Source of the DNA: Heterocephalus glaber
Taxonomy: Eukaryota > Chordata > Mammalia > Rodentia > Bathyergidae
Length of the DNA stretch: 64,000 nucleotides
Direction of reading: 5' to 3'
Assembly: GCF_000247695.1 (NCBI RefSeq)
Contig: NW_004624848.1
Location: forward strand, 503,251 to 567,250
Under the pieces are notes generated by a model. The model ran no database searches, was not told where the DNA came from, and saw only the letters and a list, made by a program, of their open reading frames with translations. Both the position numbers and the translations under genes were made by a program. Of this stretch, positions 1-12,000 are shown one piece after another (within the stretch, counting starts at the first letter, position 1; the number at the start of each line of letters is the position of its first letter).

Positions 1-14
1 AATAAATAATATTA

Positions 15-475
15 ATTAGTTTTCTCATGGCTAAGACAAAATACCTGGCTGCCAAAGTTAAATGAGAAAAAGTTTATTGTAGCTCACAGTTTACAGAGAT
101 TTCAGTTCATAGTTGGCTGCTTCCAAGACAGGGAGGCATGGCAGGGGAGAAACAGTTCATGGCAGGCAGAAGGCAGCAAGGCAGAAAACAGTGAAGTACT
201 GAAGAAGCAAGCAACAAGTGATGACAACAGTCCTCTTTCTGTCCCTTATATTCTATCCAGGCTACATGCCCTTAGAGCAGGTAGCACTCACACCCGGTGT
301 GGGGCTTTCCATTATCCACAGCCAGAACTATGCCAAACCAATCAGTGGACTAGTGTAATAATTACACACCCTTGATCTTGGCATTACATACTTAATCCAG
401 CATCACACACTCTAGATCCAGCCCCACCTATGACCACACAAGGCTTTGTGGGGATGTCTAGATACAAGGCATTAC
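15..475 (-). repeat. MaLR-type LTR fragment, antisense
   Basis: Reads as the reverse complement of a mammalian MaLR/ERVL-type LTR. The left edge has the 'gacaaaatacctgg' motif, followed by 'tttattgtagctcacagtt', which is the complement of the conserved 3' end of these LTRs. The centre contains 'catggcaggcagaaggcag' and a stretch matching the body of such LTRs. No internal retroviral sequence is attached, so it is probably a solo LTR. The exact subfamily is not resolved, and the left end may be cut by the window edge. Confidence 0.6.
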
Positions 476-1394
476 ATATGGTTTTTTGTTTCACTTTAAA
501 TATAACTCTAGAAAATGCACACTAACCTACAGTAACATAGACCTATATTTATTGGAACAGGAGGATGAAGGATGGGAGAAGGAAATTACATCTTTGAGAG
601 TGATAGATGTGCACATTGTGTTGGTTGTAGTGATGAGATTCATGAGTATATTCATATGGCATTCAATATAACTCCTAAAGACTAAATGCATGGAATGATA
701 TACATAGAAATCCCCAAAATGTGATACAGAGTAAATGCTTGCAATTATTAAACATTAGCATAATATCTGAATTGAATTACTTTTCCATATCAGAATTTTT
801 ATAATTTTCAATTCACTTTCTCACAATTTAAAGCTTTCCTTTCATCTTCAGTGGCTTTGCTTTTTATCCGCTCCCTTCCATGAGTTTTCACTTTTATTCT
901 AGTATTGCAGGATTAAAGCTTTAAGAGTCTACTTCTTTTGCTACCATGGAATCTCTTTCTCAGCAATACAATAGGTACTCTAATGGTCTTCAAATTAAAA
1001 ATCAACCCAGTAAATGTCTTTAGGATGAAGAAATTTATTACAAAACAGAAGAACAGAATGTCTCTGCTTTCAAAAACCTCTATTAAAGATGTTCCACATT
1101 AATGATCAGCTTTTATAGTAAGAAATCTAATGCTTTGCATGTTATGTTATAGTAGGATAATTAGTAATTAGGAAAAAAGAGAATCTTGATTATATTAAAC
1201 ACTACAAAATAATGATGGTGTAAAGATAGGTTATTTGTGATTCTAGTTCTTGATTTAATTGCTTTTGGTAGTTAATAAAAAGGAATGAAATAATCAACGA
1301 ATCATATCTGCTCATAGTACAACTGGGACTTTTGTAAAAGTACATAAGAAGCCTGATAGTCCTCTTAATTTATGCAGAGGTATAATTTATGGGA
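476..1394. other. AT-rich intergenic DNA, nothing recognised
   Basis: No recognisable gene or repeat. One 61-codon frame occurs near the start, but it has no family resemblance and I regard it as chance. Confidence 0.5.
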
Positions 1395-1745
1395 TAGGGA
1401 GTGAGGTGGTTAAGCTTAATTGAGGCAACTTGGTTGGCTTGGAAGCTGCCTAGGGGATAAGTAAAGCATAATTTTGGGTGTGTCTCAGTGGTTCATGGAG
1501 GTGTAACCTTGGGTACTATATCAGATCCCTGGGCCCTTTTTCTCTGGTGTTCTTCTGCTCTGATTCCTGGCTGCCAGAAACTGAGCAGCCTTACTTCACT
1601 ATGCCCTTCTCCCATGATGTTTCTGCCTTCAAGCCAGCTTACCATGGACTGAATCCCTGGAACCATGAGCCAAATTAAACCTCTTCTCCTTTAAGTTGCA
1701 GGTGTTGTGTATTGTGTCTCAGCAATGGGAAAGGTGACTAATAAG
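1395..1745 (+). repeat. MaLR-type LTR, sense
   Basis: Contains the block 'cccatgatgtttctgcctt', then 'ccatggactgaat', then 'gagccaaattaaacctct', which is the characteristic 3' part of rodent/mammalian MaLR LTRs. It ends near 'gtgtctcagcaatggg...gactaataag'. It is clearly related in the same orientation to the copy at 33310-33630. A 66-codon frame (1478-1678) lies inside and is not a gene. Confidence 0.65.
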
Positions 1746-3253
1746 GTGAGCAGGAAGAATTGTCAGCGTGTTAACTCAATGCATTTTTCATAGTCTGCTT
1801 TTGCTTTTCAATACAGAAAGGAGATACAGGCTTTAGAAACTCAAAATAAGGCAATATTATTGAATCAATCCACCCATTTAGGAAAGCTTATATTGGTAGC
1901 AAAAGACAGCGCAGCAATTTTCTTTTCATTAAATGAAAGAGGAAAGAAATCTAAAGAGTAGCATTTAATATAGGCTAAGAGTAGCTAGAGTCAAATAGCA
2001 TTTCATCAGTGGCTGTAATGACACTCTCCATACCTTGTGTGTATAGCCAAACGTACAATTTTAAAAAATCTGCATATAAATTTAGTTTCATATACTATTT
2101 TGTAGGGAGTCTCTGCAGAATGCATAAATAACATAGCAACACTTTTCACTGGTTTTATTCAACCACAGAGGCTCACATTAAATGTATTAAATGGCATTAA
2201 ATGTATGGAAGGGAAGAGGCACTTTAAGAAATATGGAAATGCTATTTGGTATACAAATTCATGAATGCTTCAGTATTTGTGGTAGACTGCATTAGAATAT
2301 TCTGATTTGTCATTTTCCTTACTGTTAACACAATTTCCTTTCTTGTAGAACTGCTTATTACCATTACAATCTGGGCGATAACCAGTTTCTAGACAGTTTT
2401 GTCATCATGTGGGTGAAGAACCTTTGAAAACTGTTCCCACTTGGGACTTTCTGTTTTACCATCGAAACCACCCAGGAGTCACATGTTTGTGAATCAAATG
2501 TGGTCTTCCTTAAACAAACTGAATGAAACAGATTCCTTCATCACCTATTTATTTCTTTGTGGGTGAAAGTTGCAGACTATTTCCCCCTGAGATGCAGGGT
2601 CCATTTTAGTTTGCTTAGTTTTTGTTTCTTTATTTGATGATGAGCTTTTTGTTCTTATCTATCACACTTGCTTTTTGAAAATTCCTCTTCCTCCTCTGTC
2701 AGGCTGTCGTGTGGGGATCTGAGCAGTGGTTGTGGCCCCAACTCTGAGGTCACCGATCAATCCTGATCTCACCGTTTCAATTCAAGGCAGAGTTGCGAAT
2801 GGACAGAACTGTTTTCAAGATCGCATCTGCCTAAGATGCTCCTGCAGTTTAAAAATCATTTCTTGGAATGACTGTAATTTTCCTTTCACTTTGTATATAG
2901 CAAAATTTGGATAAAGCTAAGCTGGCAGAACATTCTTATCTATAAAGCATAACTAAAGTATTTAAGCCAAGTATTTAAAAATATTCACTTTTGCAAGTCA
3001 CACTACTCACTTTTACTATGAGATTTAAAATCATTATTATTATTTAATATATTTGGAATTTTATCCAGGAATTTAGGAGTAGATCTAATATTTTTGGTAA
3101 TTGTACTATAATTCCAATGCTTTAGCACTAACTTTCAAGAATAATAATTTAATATTTAAGTACATTACAATAGAGCTTCAGTAATATGAAAAATTTTGTC
3201 AAATCTTTCTTGATTAAATGATAATTACTTACTGATAATGCAAGAGATATATT
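1746..3253. other. Intergenic DNA, nothing recognised
   Basis: Mostly AT-rich single-copy-looking DNA. A slightly GC-richer patch at 2700-2860 contains a 62-codon frame without recognisable similarity. No repeat could be named with confidence. Confidence 0.45.
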
Positions 3254-3268
3254 AATAGTGTATCTTCT

Positions 3269-3501
3269 AAAAGGTCCAAAGGGGTAGGGGTAGTGGGAGG
3301 GACAGGGGAAAGGAAAGAAGGGAAAGGAAAAATGATGAGAAATGGAAAAAATGGAAATAAAGTCTTTGTAAATAGGGAAGAGAGGGCTAGGGATGGGGAA
3401 AAAATAAGAACCAAGATGCATTATGTAAAGGTACAATTCCCAATGAGAAATATAATTGTGCTGTATACCTACAATGTATCAATAAAATAATTTAATAAAA
3501 A
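3269..3501 (+). mobile_element. 5'-truncated L1 3' end with target-site duplication
   Basis: A G-rich polypurine tract typical of rodent L1 3' UTRs is followed by a short 3' UTR and an A-rich tail (aataaaataatttaataaa). The insert is bracketed by perfect 15-bp direct repeats, aatagtgtatcttct, at 3254-3268 and 3502-3516. That defines its ends exactly and is the signature of target-primed reverse transcription. A 95-codon antisense frame here is only the complement of the purine tract. Confidence 0.85.
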
Positions 3502-3744
3502 AATAGTGTATCTTCTTAGAAAATGCTTAAGTTATTTAAGGATAAAATTACTTTATTTCTAAGTTTTCAACCGAACACTTTTTATCAGATAAGTATATTG
3601 ATTGTAAGTGAATCTTACATGTTTTGAAGCAAATCCAATGTTTATTCCACTTAGCAACTTTTCTTCATTTCTTGAGATAATACATATGCTATTAAAACAG
3701 AATAGCATTACAATCTTTGAATGTTCTGCCAGTCAAATATTTTA

Positions 3745-4400
3745 CACAGCTTTACTGAGGTATAATCTCCATATTCTACAATTCATATTCAACATTCACA
3801 TTCGTTTGTTGAGGAAACATCTGTACTCTTGGATTCACTGCAGCATTAGGCACAATCAGCAAGCTACAGAAATGACCTGCACGTCCATTAACTGATGAAT
3901 GGATAAAAAAATGTGGTACCTATGCACAATGGTGTGCTATTCAGTCATAAAAAGTAATGATATACTGTTATTTGCAACAAGGTAGGTGGAACTGAAGATC
4001 ATTAAGTAAAATCAACAAACTTCATAAAGATGAGAACCACATGGTCTCTTTCATATGTGAAATCTAAAAAGTTGAGAGCACAAGGCTGTTTCTTGGAGGC
4101 CAGGAGATCCATGGCAGGAGGAATAGAGAGAGATGAGCTAATGGGTACTAAATTTCAACAAGTAGTAGCAACAAGTTCTGCTCTGCTGTTGTAGTGTAGG
4201 ATGACCATAGATAACAATAATGTATTATGTGCTGAAAAAAACATAGAAGGGTTTTGGATGTTTTTAATCACAAATGATACATTTTTGAAGACATTTGCTT
4301 ACCCTGATTTGAACATTACACAATGTATACATGTATTGAAACATCACATGGTATCCCATAAATATGACCAATTTTCATGTGACAATTATAAAATATAAAA
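3745..4400 (+). mobile_element. Old L1 (L1M-type) 3' fragment
   Basis: From about 3805 the sequence follows the end of L1 ORF2 in sense: 'ccattaactgatgaatggataaa', 'tggtacctatgcacaatgg', 'gctattcagtcataaaaag', then a 3' UTR-like stretch to about 4400. The first 60 bases (3745-3803) look instead like an antisense L1M 3' UTR piece, so this is an inverted or composite insertion. Confidence 0.7.
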
Positions 4401-4589
4401 AGTAAAAAAAATGAACCATATAATGGCTATTAGTAGATTCAAAGACTTGAGAAACCGATTTGGAACTTGTTCACTCCAATAGGAAACTACATAGTCATTC
4501 ATGGTTCTCAGCTCCAGAGCTACGCAATAACTCATCTGTTTACTGTTTGTACAAATGTGCCTGTTTAGGAACTTTTATGTAAATGAATT

Positions 4590-5165
4590 CAAACTAAATA
4601 CAGTCTTTTGTAACTGGCTTCTTTCATGTAGCATGTTTTTAAGGTTACTGTATTGTATTATGTATCAACATTTCACCCAGTTTTAGTGCTAAATGATATC
4701 CCATTGTATGATTGTACCACCTTTTATCTACTTAACAATTTATAGACATTTGAGTTATTGATGCTTTTTGTTTATTATGAATAATGCTACTATGAAAAAT
4801 TCTTACTTAAGCTTTTGTGTGGACATGTTTTCATTTTGGTACATATAGGTAAGAGTGGAATTGCTAGGTCATAGGTAACTCAAGTTTTAAACATGCAAGG
4901 AATGGTTTTCCAATATGACTGGAGCAGTTCACATTTCCAGAAACAACATATGCTGTTCTAGTTTCTCCACATGTTAGAACTCTTTGTCAGAGTCTGTCTT
5001 TTTAATTATAGGGATCATGATGTGGACCAGGGAATGGTACCTTCTAGTGGTTTTGATTTGTATTTTCCTGGTGGTTCATGAGGTAGATATCATTTTGTCT
5101 TTTTATTGACACTTGACCTATCTTCTTTGGACAATGTCTATTCAGAGTCTTGGCTCCTTTTAAAT
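4590..5165 (-). mobile_element. Old L1 3' fragment, antisense
   Basis: Reads as the reverse complement of an ancient L1 3' region, with hallmarks such as 'atgatatcccattgtatg', 'attatgaataatgctactatgaa', 'agagtggaattgctaggtca' and 'ttttgatttgtattttcctg'. The divergence is that of a mammal-wide L1M copy. No open frame survives. Confidence 0.75.
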
Positions 5166-5895
5166 TAGGCTGTTATTTATGATTGAGTTATAGCTATAAA
5201 CTTTTTAAAATTAATGAGTGTGGCTTTACCAAAGGCATTGTTTAAATTCCTGAGAGTTAACTTTAAAAAAAAGGTTTCTACTGTTTATGTAGACATGTTC
5301 TACCTAAGCTTAACATATACTTATGATTTCACATAAAAATCTCAAATATTATTTTACACTTTAATATCAATTATTATAGCAAAACATGATTTCATTAAGC
5401 TATACTTTAAAAATAATTCTATCTTGGCTTTCAAAGAAAATGTTCCTTGTGAAGAAATACTTAAAGAGTTTTTAGAAAGCAAAAAACTGCTTGGTGGTTA
5501 AAAACTTATAGGTCTTGATATCATGGAAACTTTTACAGTTCCAAGGAGACCTTGGCATTTAGACAGTGACAGTATTGTTGGAATAAAAGTCATTTATTTT
5601 ATTGATGCTTTTTCCTCCTCTGCTTTGGAAACTTTCCCCCCCAGATGTCTGTGTGGGAAGATTAACAATGTTGTCAACACCAGCTACATATCAGAGCCTT
5701 AAACATTTTTAGGTTGGCTGGATGTCAGAGTAGGAAATAAAAATATTTTTGTGAAACAACAGTTTTCTAATGCCTCTATCTTGCATATCTCTGGAAATAC
5801 ATGTAAGGTTTTTAACAGAAGCTTTTGTAGAGTGTCAAAGTAAATTATAAAATGTGCAAAAATACTAAGACTGTGGTTTATAAAAAAGCAGCATT
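5166..5895. other. AT-rich intergenic DNA
   Basis: No gene or nameable repeat. A 72-codon minus-strand frame at 5699-5917 has no family resemblance and partly translates the adjacent TC microsatellite. Confidence 0.45.
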
Positions 5896-5986
5896 CTCTC
5901 TCTCTCTCTCTGTACATATATGTCTATATCTAGGTAGATAGATATATCTATATCTAGATAGATAGAAAGATAGATATAGATATATG
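5896..5986. repeat. Compound microsatellite (TC)n-(TAGA/TATC)n
   Basis: A short TC run is followed by interrupted TAGA/TATCTA units, ending directly against the B1 element at 5987. It sits on the side where the antisense B1's A-tail would be. Confidence 0.9.
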
Positions 5987-6120
5987 TTTTTGAGACAGGG
6001 TCTCACTATGTAGATCAGGCTGGCCTTGAACTCACTATGCCTGGCCTCAAACTAACAATGATCTTCCTGCCTCAGCCTTCAAAGTGGTGGGATTTCAGGT
6101 GTGTGCCCCCACGCCAGGTT
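5987..6120 (-). mobile_element. B1 SINE, antisense
   Basis: 7SL-derived SINE in reverse orientation: 'tttgagacagggtctcacta', 'caggctggccttgaactca', 'cttcctgcctcagcct', 'gtggtgggatttcaggtgtg'. A short internal duplication-like stretch, 'ctggcctcaaact', lengthens the left part. It is not flanked by an obvious target duplication because its tail side merges into the microsatellite. Confidence 0.9.
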
Positions 6121-6429
6121 CTCAATATATTTTTAAGCCTTTTCTCTAAAGGATCCTCAAGAACTTTACTAGTTGTTATAAAAAAAAAACCTTCTTGCTT
6201 TTTTCTCATTTATATGTATCTCTAAAAAGAAATTTCCATGGCCAAAGATTGATAACTTTTCTTTTAACATAAAAAAAATTGTACTTAAAAGGTAAATTTT
6301 TGAGAGATCTGTCTCATGAATTATAAAACCTGGCAAGTACTATCAAGTACCCAGTACACCTTTATTAAATGAATTAATTAAATGTAAAATAAGAACTGCT
6401 GTTTTTCTAAGGTAAACTTATTTAAGATA

Positions 6430-6720
6430 TGACTGAGGCCTCTGGGGTTCCTGTGTCTCATCCGTGAAAGCAGAAGCCACACTCTTGTCTGAGAACCTCT
6501 CGGGGACATCTACAGCTGCTGGACTCCAGGCTGTGGCCTCTGTCACATCAGCCCAGGGCCCTGTGGGCCCCGACAGGACCTCGTGACCTCCCCTGCCTGC
6601 CAACTCCCGCTTCTGGACTCCATCTGCATTCGGGCCTTTGCAGAGTCTCCTTGGGAGAGAGGGAAGAGAAGATGCACTCGCATTATTTACCATGCCATTT
6701 CTAAAACAAACGAGCACTGA
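6430..6720. other. GC-richer single-copy patch
   Basis: About 290 bases stand out by GC content from the AT-rich surroundings. On the minus strand a 99-codon frame (6418-6717) crosses it, but I recognise no family, and start and composition give no support for translation. It contains a GGGCCC...GGGCCC near-palindrome around 6557-6573. Nature unknown. Confidence 0.3.
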
Positions 6721-7869
6721 TTACCACTGGAAAGATTGGAGCCAGCAGTGAAACATTTGTCCTTTACATCATTCCTTCATGATACTGAGAATTTTATTGT
6801 ATTTTTTTAGTAAATGCCGAACAAGCATGTCAGCAAACCTGTGTAATGACTAAAAATTGAAAGCATTCGACTGGCAACAAATCAATTATTTCAACAATTT
6901 TCTTCTAGTTGGAAGAATGCAAACAATCTTAGACATGACACTCTAGTTTTAGAGTCCTAGTTATAATAAGCTGCTTTCAATTCTAGGCTCAATTAAGAAA
7001 TTAAAACCGCATAGAAAAAGACGTTCTGCTTTTTTTCTCACTTCATCTCAATCGTGCACCAATAACATTGTTTTCTTCTCTCTCCCTACTGATACAGAGT
7101 GCTGGGAGTGAGATAGTAGGTTTCTTGTGCATTAAGAAGACTGAAGAAGTAGAGTATTGAAGAGATTTCTTCGGAGACAGGAGTTTAGGGATACAATCTA
7201 GCCATTACCGAACCGTTCCTATCCTGCAGATGAGGAAATTTAATCTCAGAAATGTCCATTTCACAAGAACATATCTGAGAGAGCGGACAATAAGTCTGAA
7301 AGCAGTACATAATGATAAAGCGTGGGAGCCACCCCTCCCAAAGAGAAATATGCAAACAAGCAGCCAATCAGGGGCCTGCAAGCCAGGGCGGAGCTGAGAG
7401 CCAGGGAGAGGCTTCCTTTTGTCCACAGCAGCAGGTGTACTCGTGATTGGCCAGTTTCCAACATCTGAGCAAACTGACTTCATTTGACTCTGCCTCTCGC
7501 CCACAGAAATATTACTATCTGAGTCATTTTACATTAGTTTGTATATGTCACGCTGTTTAACCTGCTTATTTTATAATTCATATGTCCGAAGAACAAGACA
7601 GTTTTCTTTCCTTCTCTTTTTCGTTTCTTTATTGTGCGTTTTGTATGAATTTTACTTCTGGACCTTGAAGGTTTTTTGCATATACTTATCCATATCATGT
7701 AATATTCTTTTACCTTTTAAAAATTGTTTCTCCACATATTTAAGTTACGCTACGTCATGTTTTGATAGACTATCTTAAGGTACAAATTTCAAGTAGAGTG
7801 ATGGACAGTAATCCTTTTACTATACTAAATTATTATGTAATGAGCACTTGGTATATAAACCTAGTAATA
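6721..7869. other. Single-copy DNA with two CCAAT motifs
   Basis: No recognisable gene or repeat. At 7364-7368 there is a CCAAT in 'cagccaatcagggg', and at 7446-7450 its complement in 'gtgattggccag', with an octamer-like 'atgcaaac' at 7350-7357. The stretch 7320-7510 is moderately GC-rich. It could be an old LTR promoter or an unrelated coincidence. Overlapping minus-strand frames of 60-99 codons show no homology I recognise. Confidence 0.35.
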
Positions 7870-8344
7870 TATTTTATTGACTTTTAAAAAATAGCATAAT
7901 TTCCATACAATGAGTATACGGTGAACAGTTAGTAGCATCCTTATTTTTACCATTTGGGATATTCCTTTTTATTGTCATGAGTTTACAATTGTAATAATTG
8001 TATTTATTTTGGGGAATTGGTACATATACATAACAGCATGATAATTTTTACTTCCTCTTCCAGCCCTGCCCTCCCCTAATCCTTATCCCCAGGCCATCTT
8101 AGCATTTACCTAAAATCTACCTCCATGTTTCCTGTCATCTCTCTTCAATTTTCTCTTCAAATTATTTATAGTTTAGGTTTTTCAAGTAAGAGAAATTATG
8201 TGATATTTACCTTTCTTTCTCTGATTTATTTCACTTAGGAATATGGTTTCCAGATCTATCTTTTTTTCTAAAAATGACTCAGATTTTTGGTTAAGCAGTA
8301 CTCCATTATGTAAATATACCAAATTCTCTTTCTTCATTAATCTA
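7870..8344 (-). mobile_element. L1, antisense: 3' part (piece 1 of a split element)
   Basis: Reverse complement of an L1 3' end, with phrases such as 'tatttcacttaggaatatgg' and 'agcagtactccattatgta'. It continues after the SINE at 8345-8436 with the expected downstream L1 text, so the SINE landed inside it. The left end is approximate. Confidence 0.7.
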
Positions 8345-8436
8345 TTTTTTTTTTTTTTTTTTTGGTACTGGGGATCGAACTGGGGACCTTGTGCTTATGA
8401 GGCAGTCAGTGGAACCACTGAGCTAAATCCCTGGCC
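8345..8436 (-). mobile_element. tRNA-derived SINE (non-ID body), antisense, nested in L1
   Basis: Begins with a poly-T run (the A-tail on the minus strand), then 'ggtactggggatcgaact' and ends 'gagctaaatccctggcc'. On the minus strand this gives a pol III A box (tagctcagtgg) and a B box (agttcgatccc). Imperfect target duplications flank it: cattaatctat on the left and cattcagctat on the right. It is the same subfamily as the copies at 16021, 45269 and 57430. Confidence 0.9.
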
Positions 8437-8515
8437 CTCCATTCAGCTATTGATAGGCACATAGGCCACTACCATAATTTAGCTGTTATGAATTGTGCTA
8501 CTATATAGGTAGCTA
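8437..8515 (-). mobile_element. L1, antisense (piece 2)
   Basis: Continues the interrupted L1 with text equivalent to the complement of 'gcccatcagtggatgaatgg...aatagctaaatcttggaag' seen in the sense copy at 35585-35650. It breaks off where an LTR-like insertion begins. Confidence 0.7.
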
Positions 8516-9084
8516 GGTTATGTAACAATTAATCTACACTCAGAGAGGGACTGGGCTCTTAAGAAAATCAGTGAAAAATAAAGACATCAGAATTGTGGCT
8601 GAAGGTGTATCTGAAGAAGGCCAGGCCTCAAGGGAAATATTTAGGGACCAGGCTTACACGGTTTCCTGAGAGGTAAACAGAAACTTACTATGATTAGCAC
8701 CATCTGGTCCAGGAAGTCCAATGAGGTGTCAATCACCCAGGTAGTGGCCAGAGCATGTGGAGCCACCCCTGCCCCAAATGGCTTTGTTCTTTCCACTTTC
8801 CCTTGCTATGTGACCCACTTCCCTATTGGATTAATATTAGCTAAGCAGCTATAGACATAATCCTACACATTGATTATATAGTTTGATCCATGTTGCTCCC
8901 ACACTGTGACTCTGCTGTATAAATTACCGCTGCCAAAGAGCCTCAGTGGCCACTCACTCAGGACTCCTCCTGTCTCTCAGGAGCCATGGCTCAATCAACC
9001 TTTCCTACCATTAATCTCCATTTTCTCTTGGAATTTATTCTTCAACTTCAGGGACATGAACTGGGCACATCTGACATCTAACAG
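8516..9084 (+). mobile_element. LTR-like insertion inside the L1
   Basis: Comparison with the sense L1 copy at 35530-35650 shows that about 570-610 bases here are foreign to L1. The segment may start tgtaacaatt at 8521 and end near tctaaca at about 9082. A possible 5-bp duplication, ggtta/ggttg, flanks those ends. It contains a TATA-like 'gtataaatta' at 8909-8928 followed by cytosine-rich U5-like text. The LTR family is not identified and the ends are provisional. Confidence 0.45.
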
Positions 9085-12000
9085 GTTGGGAGTTATATTT
9101 TTCCTATATCACTACTACCCAGCATTAGTATGCATCACTAAAATGTGTCTTTAACTTTTTCAGGAATATACCTAGGAGAGATATGCCTGGGTCAATTGGA
9201 ATTTCTATTTTTAGCTGTTGTGGAATCTCCATACTGATTTCCATAGTGGTTGTACTAGTTTACATTCCAACAACAGTATAGAAGTGCTCCTCCCCCCATG
9301 CTGTCATGCCAGAATTTGTTATTATTGATTTTTTAATGATTTCCATTCTTTCTGAAGCAGGATGGAATCTTGGGGTTGTTATAATTTGCATTTTTTCTAA
9401 TGATCAGTAAAGTTGAATATTTTTGCATGTATTTATTGGCCATTCATACTTCTTCTGAGAAATATCTATTTCAGTTGCCCATTTTTTGATTGAGTCTTTT
9501 ATTTGGGGAGGGGTATGGCTTTTTATTTTTAGTTCTTTTTGTATTCTACAAAGTAATTCTTTGTCTGAGATGTAGCTGGAAAAAACATTTTTCCCATTCT
9601 GTAGGTTGTCTCCTCATGTTGTCTCCCTTGCTGTGCAGAAGCTTTTTAATTTGGTATAATCCCATTTGTTGATTCTTGATGTTATTTCTTAGGAAATTGG
9701 AATTCTATTTAAAAAGTAATTGCCTACACTTATGATTTCATGAATTTTACCTACCTGACTTCTAGTGGGTTAAGTATTCTGGTTTAATATTTAGATCTTC
9801 GAACCTTTTGATTGTAGTTTACTATATAGTGAGAGATATGGGTCCAGCTCCAATCTTCTGCATGTGGATAGCCAGTTTTCTCAGCAATATTTGCTAAAGG
9901 ATAACTCTCTTCCAGCATACGTTTTTGGCCCATTGACAGAGGACCAAGTGGCTGAATATCCCTGGGGTTATTTCTGCATCCTTTATTCGGTTCTATTGGT
10001 CCACATGTCTGTCTTTGTGCCAGTTTTTCTCACTGTAGCTTTGTAGTATAACTTGAAGTCTGGGATTGTGATGCCTGTTTGTTTTTGTCACCGTGGATTT
10101 CTTTCCCTGTTTTGGATCACTTCTGGTTTCATGTAAATATTAGGATTGTTTTTGCTAGTTCTGTGAAGAATGGTGTAATGTTGTCTTCCACCCTTTGATT
10201 TTTTAGTCTATGATTTTTTTGTGCATTACATGTGTTTCCTGTATACAGCATACCATTGGATTTTGTTTTTTGATCCATTCTGCTAATTTGTCTTTTTGTT
10301 GGTGAATTGAGACAATTCACATTGATAGTTATAACTGATCAGTACTGATTTATTCCTGTTATCACATTATTTTGCTGTTTTCCTTCTGTTTAATCGCTTG
10401 TCCTACCTGGTACATTCCTTCTGTTGGACATTTTATCATTGCTGGCTTCACTGTCTCCAGGATATGCTTGAGAGGTTTTTGGAGGGTTGGTTTGGTGTCA
10501 TAAATTTATTTAGGTGCCCTTATCATTATTTCTTTATCACTTTTGAATGATAATTTTGCAAGATGTATCAGTCTGGTTGGGAAATTATTTTCTTTTAAGG
10601 CTTGAAACACTTCACTTCAAGCTCGCTTTGCCTTTAATGTTTGTACTGAGGAAGACTACTATGATTCTAATTTTTAAAATATGATGTCTTGCTTTTCTTT
10701 TACACCTTTTAAATTTTTGTTCTTGTATTGGATTTTCGGTATTTTAATTATCACGTGACACCTAGTTTTTTTTTCTGATCATGACTATTTGGTGTTCAAA
10801 ATGCCTCACTTATCTGTATGCTAATTTCTTTTTTCCTGCTATCAAATTTTCTTCTATTACTTCTGTAAACAGTTTTTTAAATGCCCTTTGGGCTGTCTTC
10901 TCATTGTTCACTAATTCCAATTAATCTTTGATTAGTCTTCTTTGTATTCTCTAGCAGTCATTTTTCATGTTCTTTTGTTGTTTTTAAGACATCTCTCCTT
11001 AATTGATCACCAACCACAGTCCTGACTTCAAGATCCAGTCTGTCCTCAGACTGGTTACTTTAGCTGCATGTTCTTTCGATTATATTTTTAGTCTTGTAGA
11101 TTTGTTTGGAACTTTTTTTAATGGACTCCAATTCTTCTCTATTCTGAACATTCATGTTTTACGTGTCTTTCTTTAGCTCTACTAGATTTTTATTAGTGTC
11201 CTCTGTAGTCTGACTGACAGTTTGTTTTGTTAGGATCATTATCTGTTTAGTTATATCTTCTTTGAATTTGCCAAGCACCTTATGAATCTGTTTTGTTACC
11301 TCCACTGATATTCTTTCAAGATATTTGTGTGGAGTGGCTTTTATTTTCTCCTCCTTCATACTCCCTGGGTTGGCTTTGAGTGAGTTAGGGATTTTTGGAG
11401 GCATTTGTTGCTTTGTTTCTTTCTCATGCATCTTTTTGTTTTGTTGTATGTGCTGACATTTGGTGATTGACTATAGTGGGAAGATTTGTTGCTAGTATTG
11501 AAACTTCTTTAGTTAATCTCTACTTTTCAGAGCTATCCTTTGGGCATGGATAAATATAGGCTTTTGTTTCTGTCCCCAAATATAGCTACTTCTGTTTATT
11601 TGGGAGGGAAGATTGCAGCTTATTGGCCCAATGGCCAGTTCTGTGATGCCTTGGCAATCCAGATATCAGCATATGGAGAAAAGCAATTGACAGCAACAGC
11701 TACGTCACCTTGGTTATAGATGTAAAATCAACAATGACAATAACATCAAAGATAAACTGGGTATTGACAAACCCTAAGAACCAATCATGTAACACCTTAA
11801 CCAAAGCACGGAGATCTATGTAGTGTAAACACTAAGGCAGACCAGATACTGACCCACAGTAAATCAGACCACCAGATTTTCCTAAATATAGGCAGCAGGG
11901 TGGGGGCTAAAGTGGACCACTGGATTCGGTTCCATTACTGTCAGGTCCAGCCCCCTCTGAAGGCCACAACTGATGAACTTGGCCTCCCACCACAGGATGA

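Noticed and set aside
5896..5986. Possible CRISPR-like or tandem regulatory array
   Set aside because: Units of four bases with no spacers; ordinary microsatellite in a eukaryotic genome.
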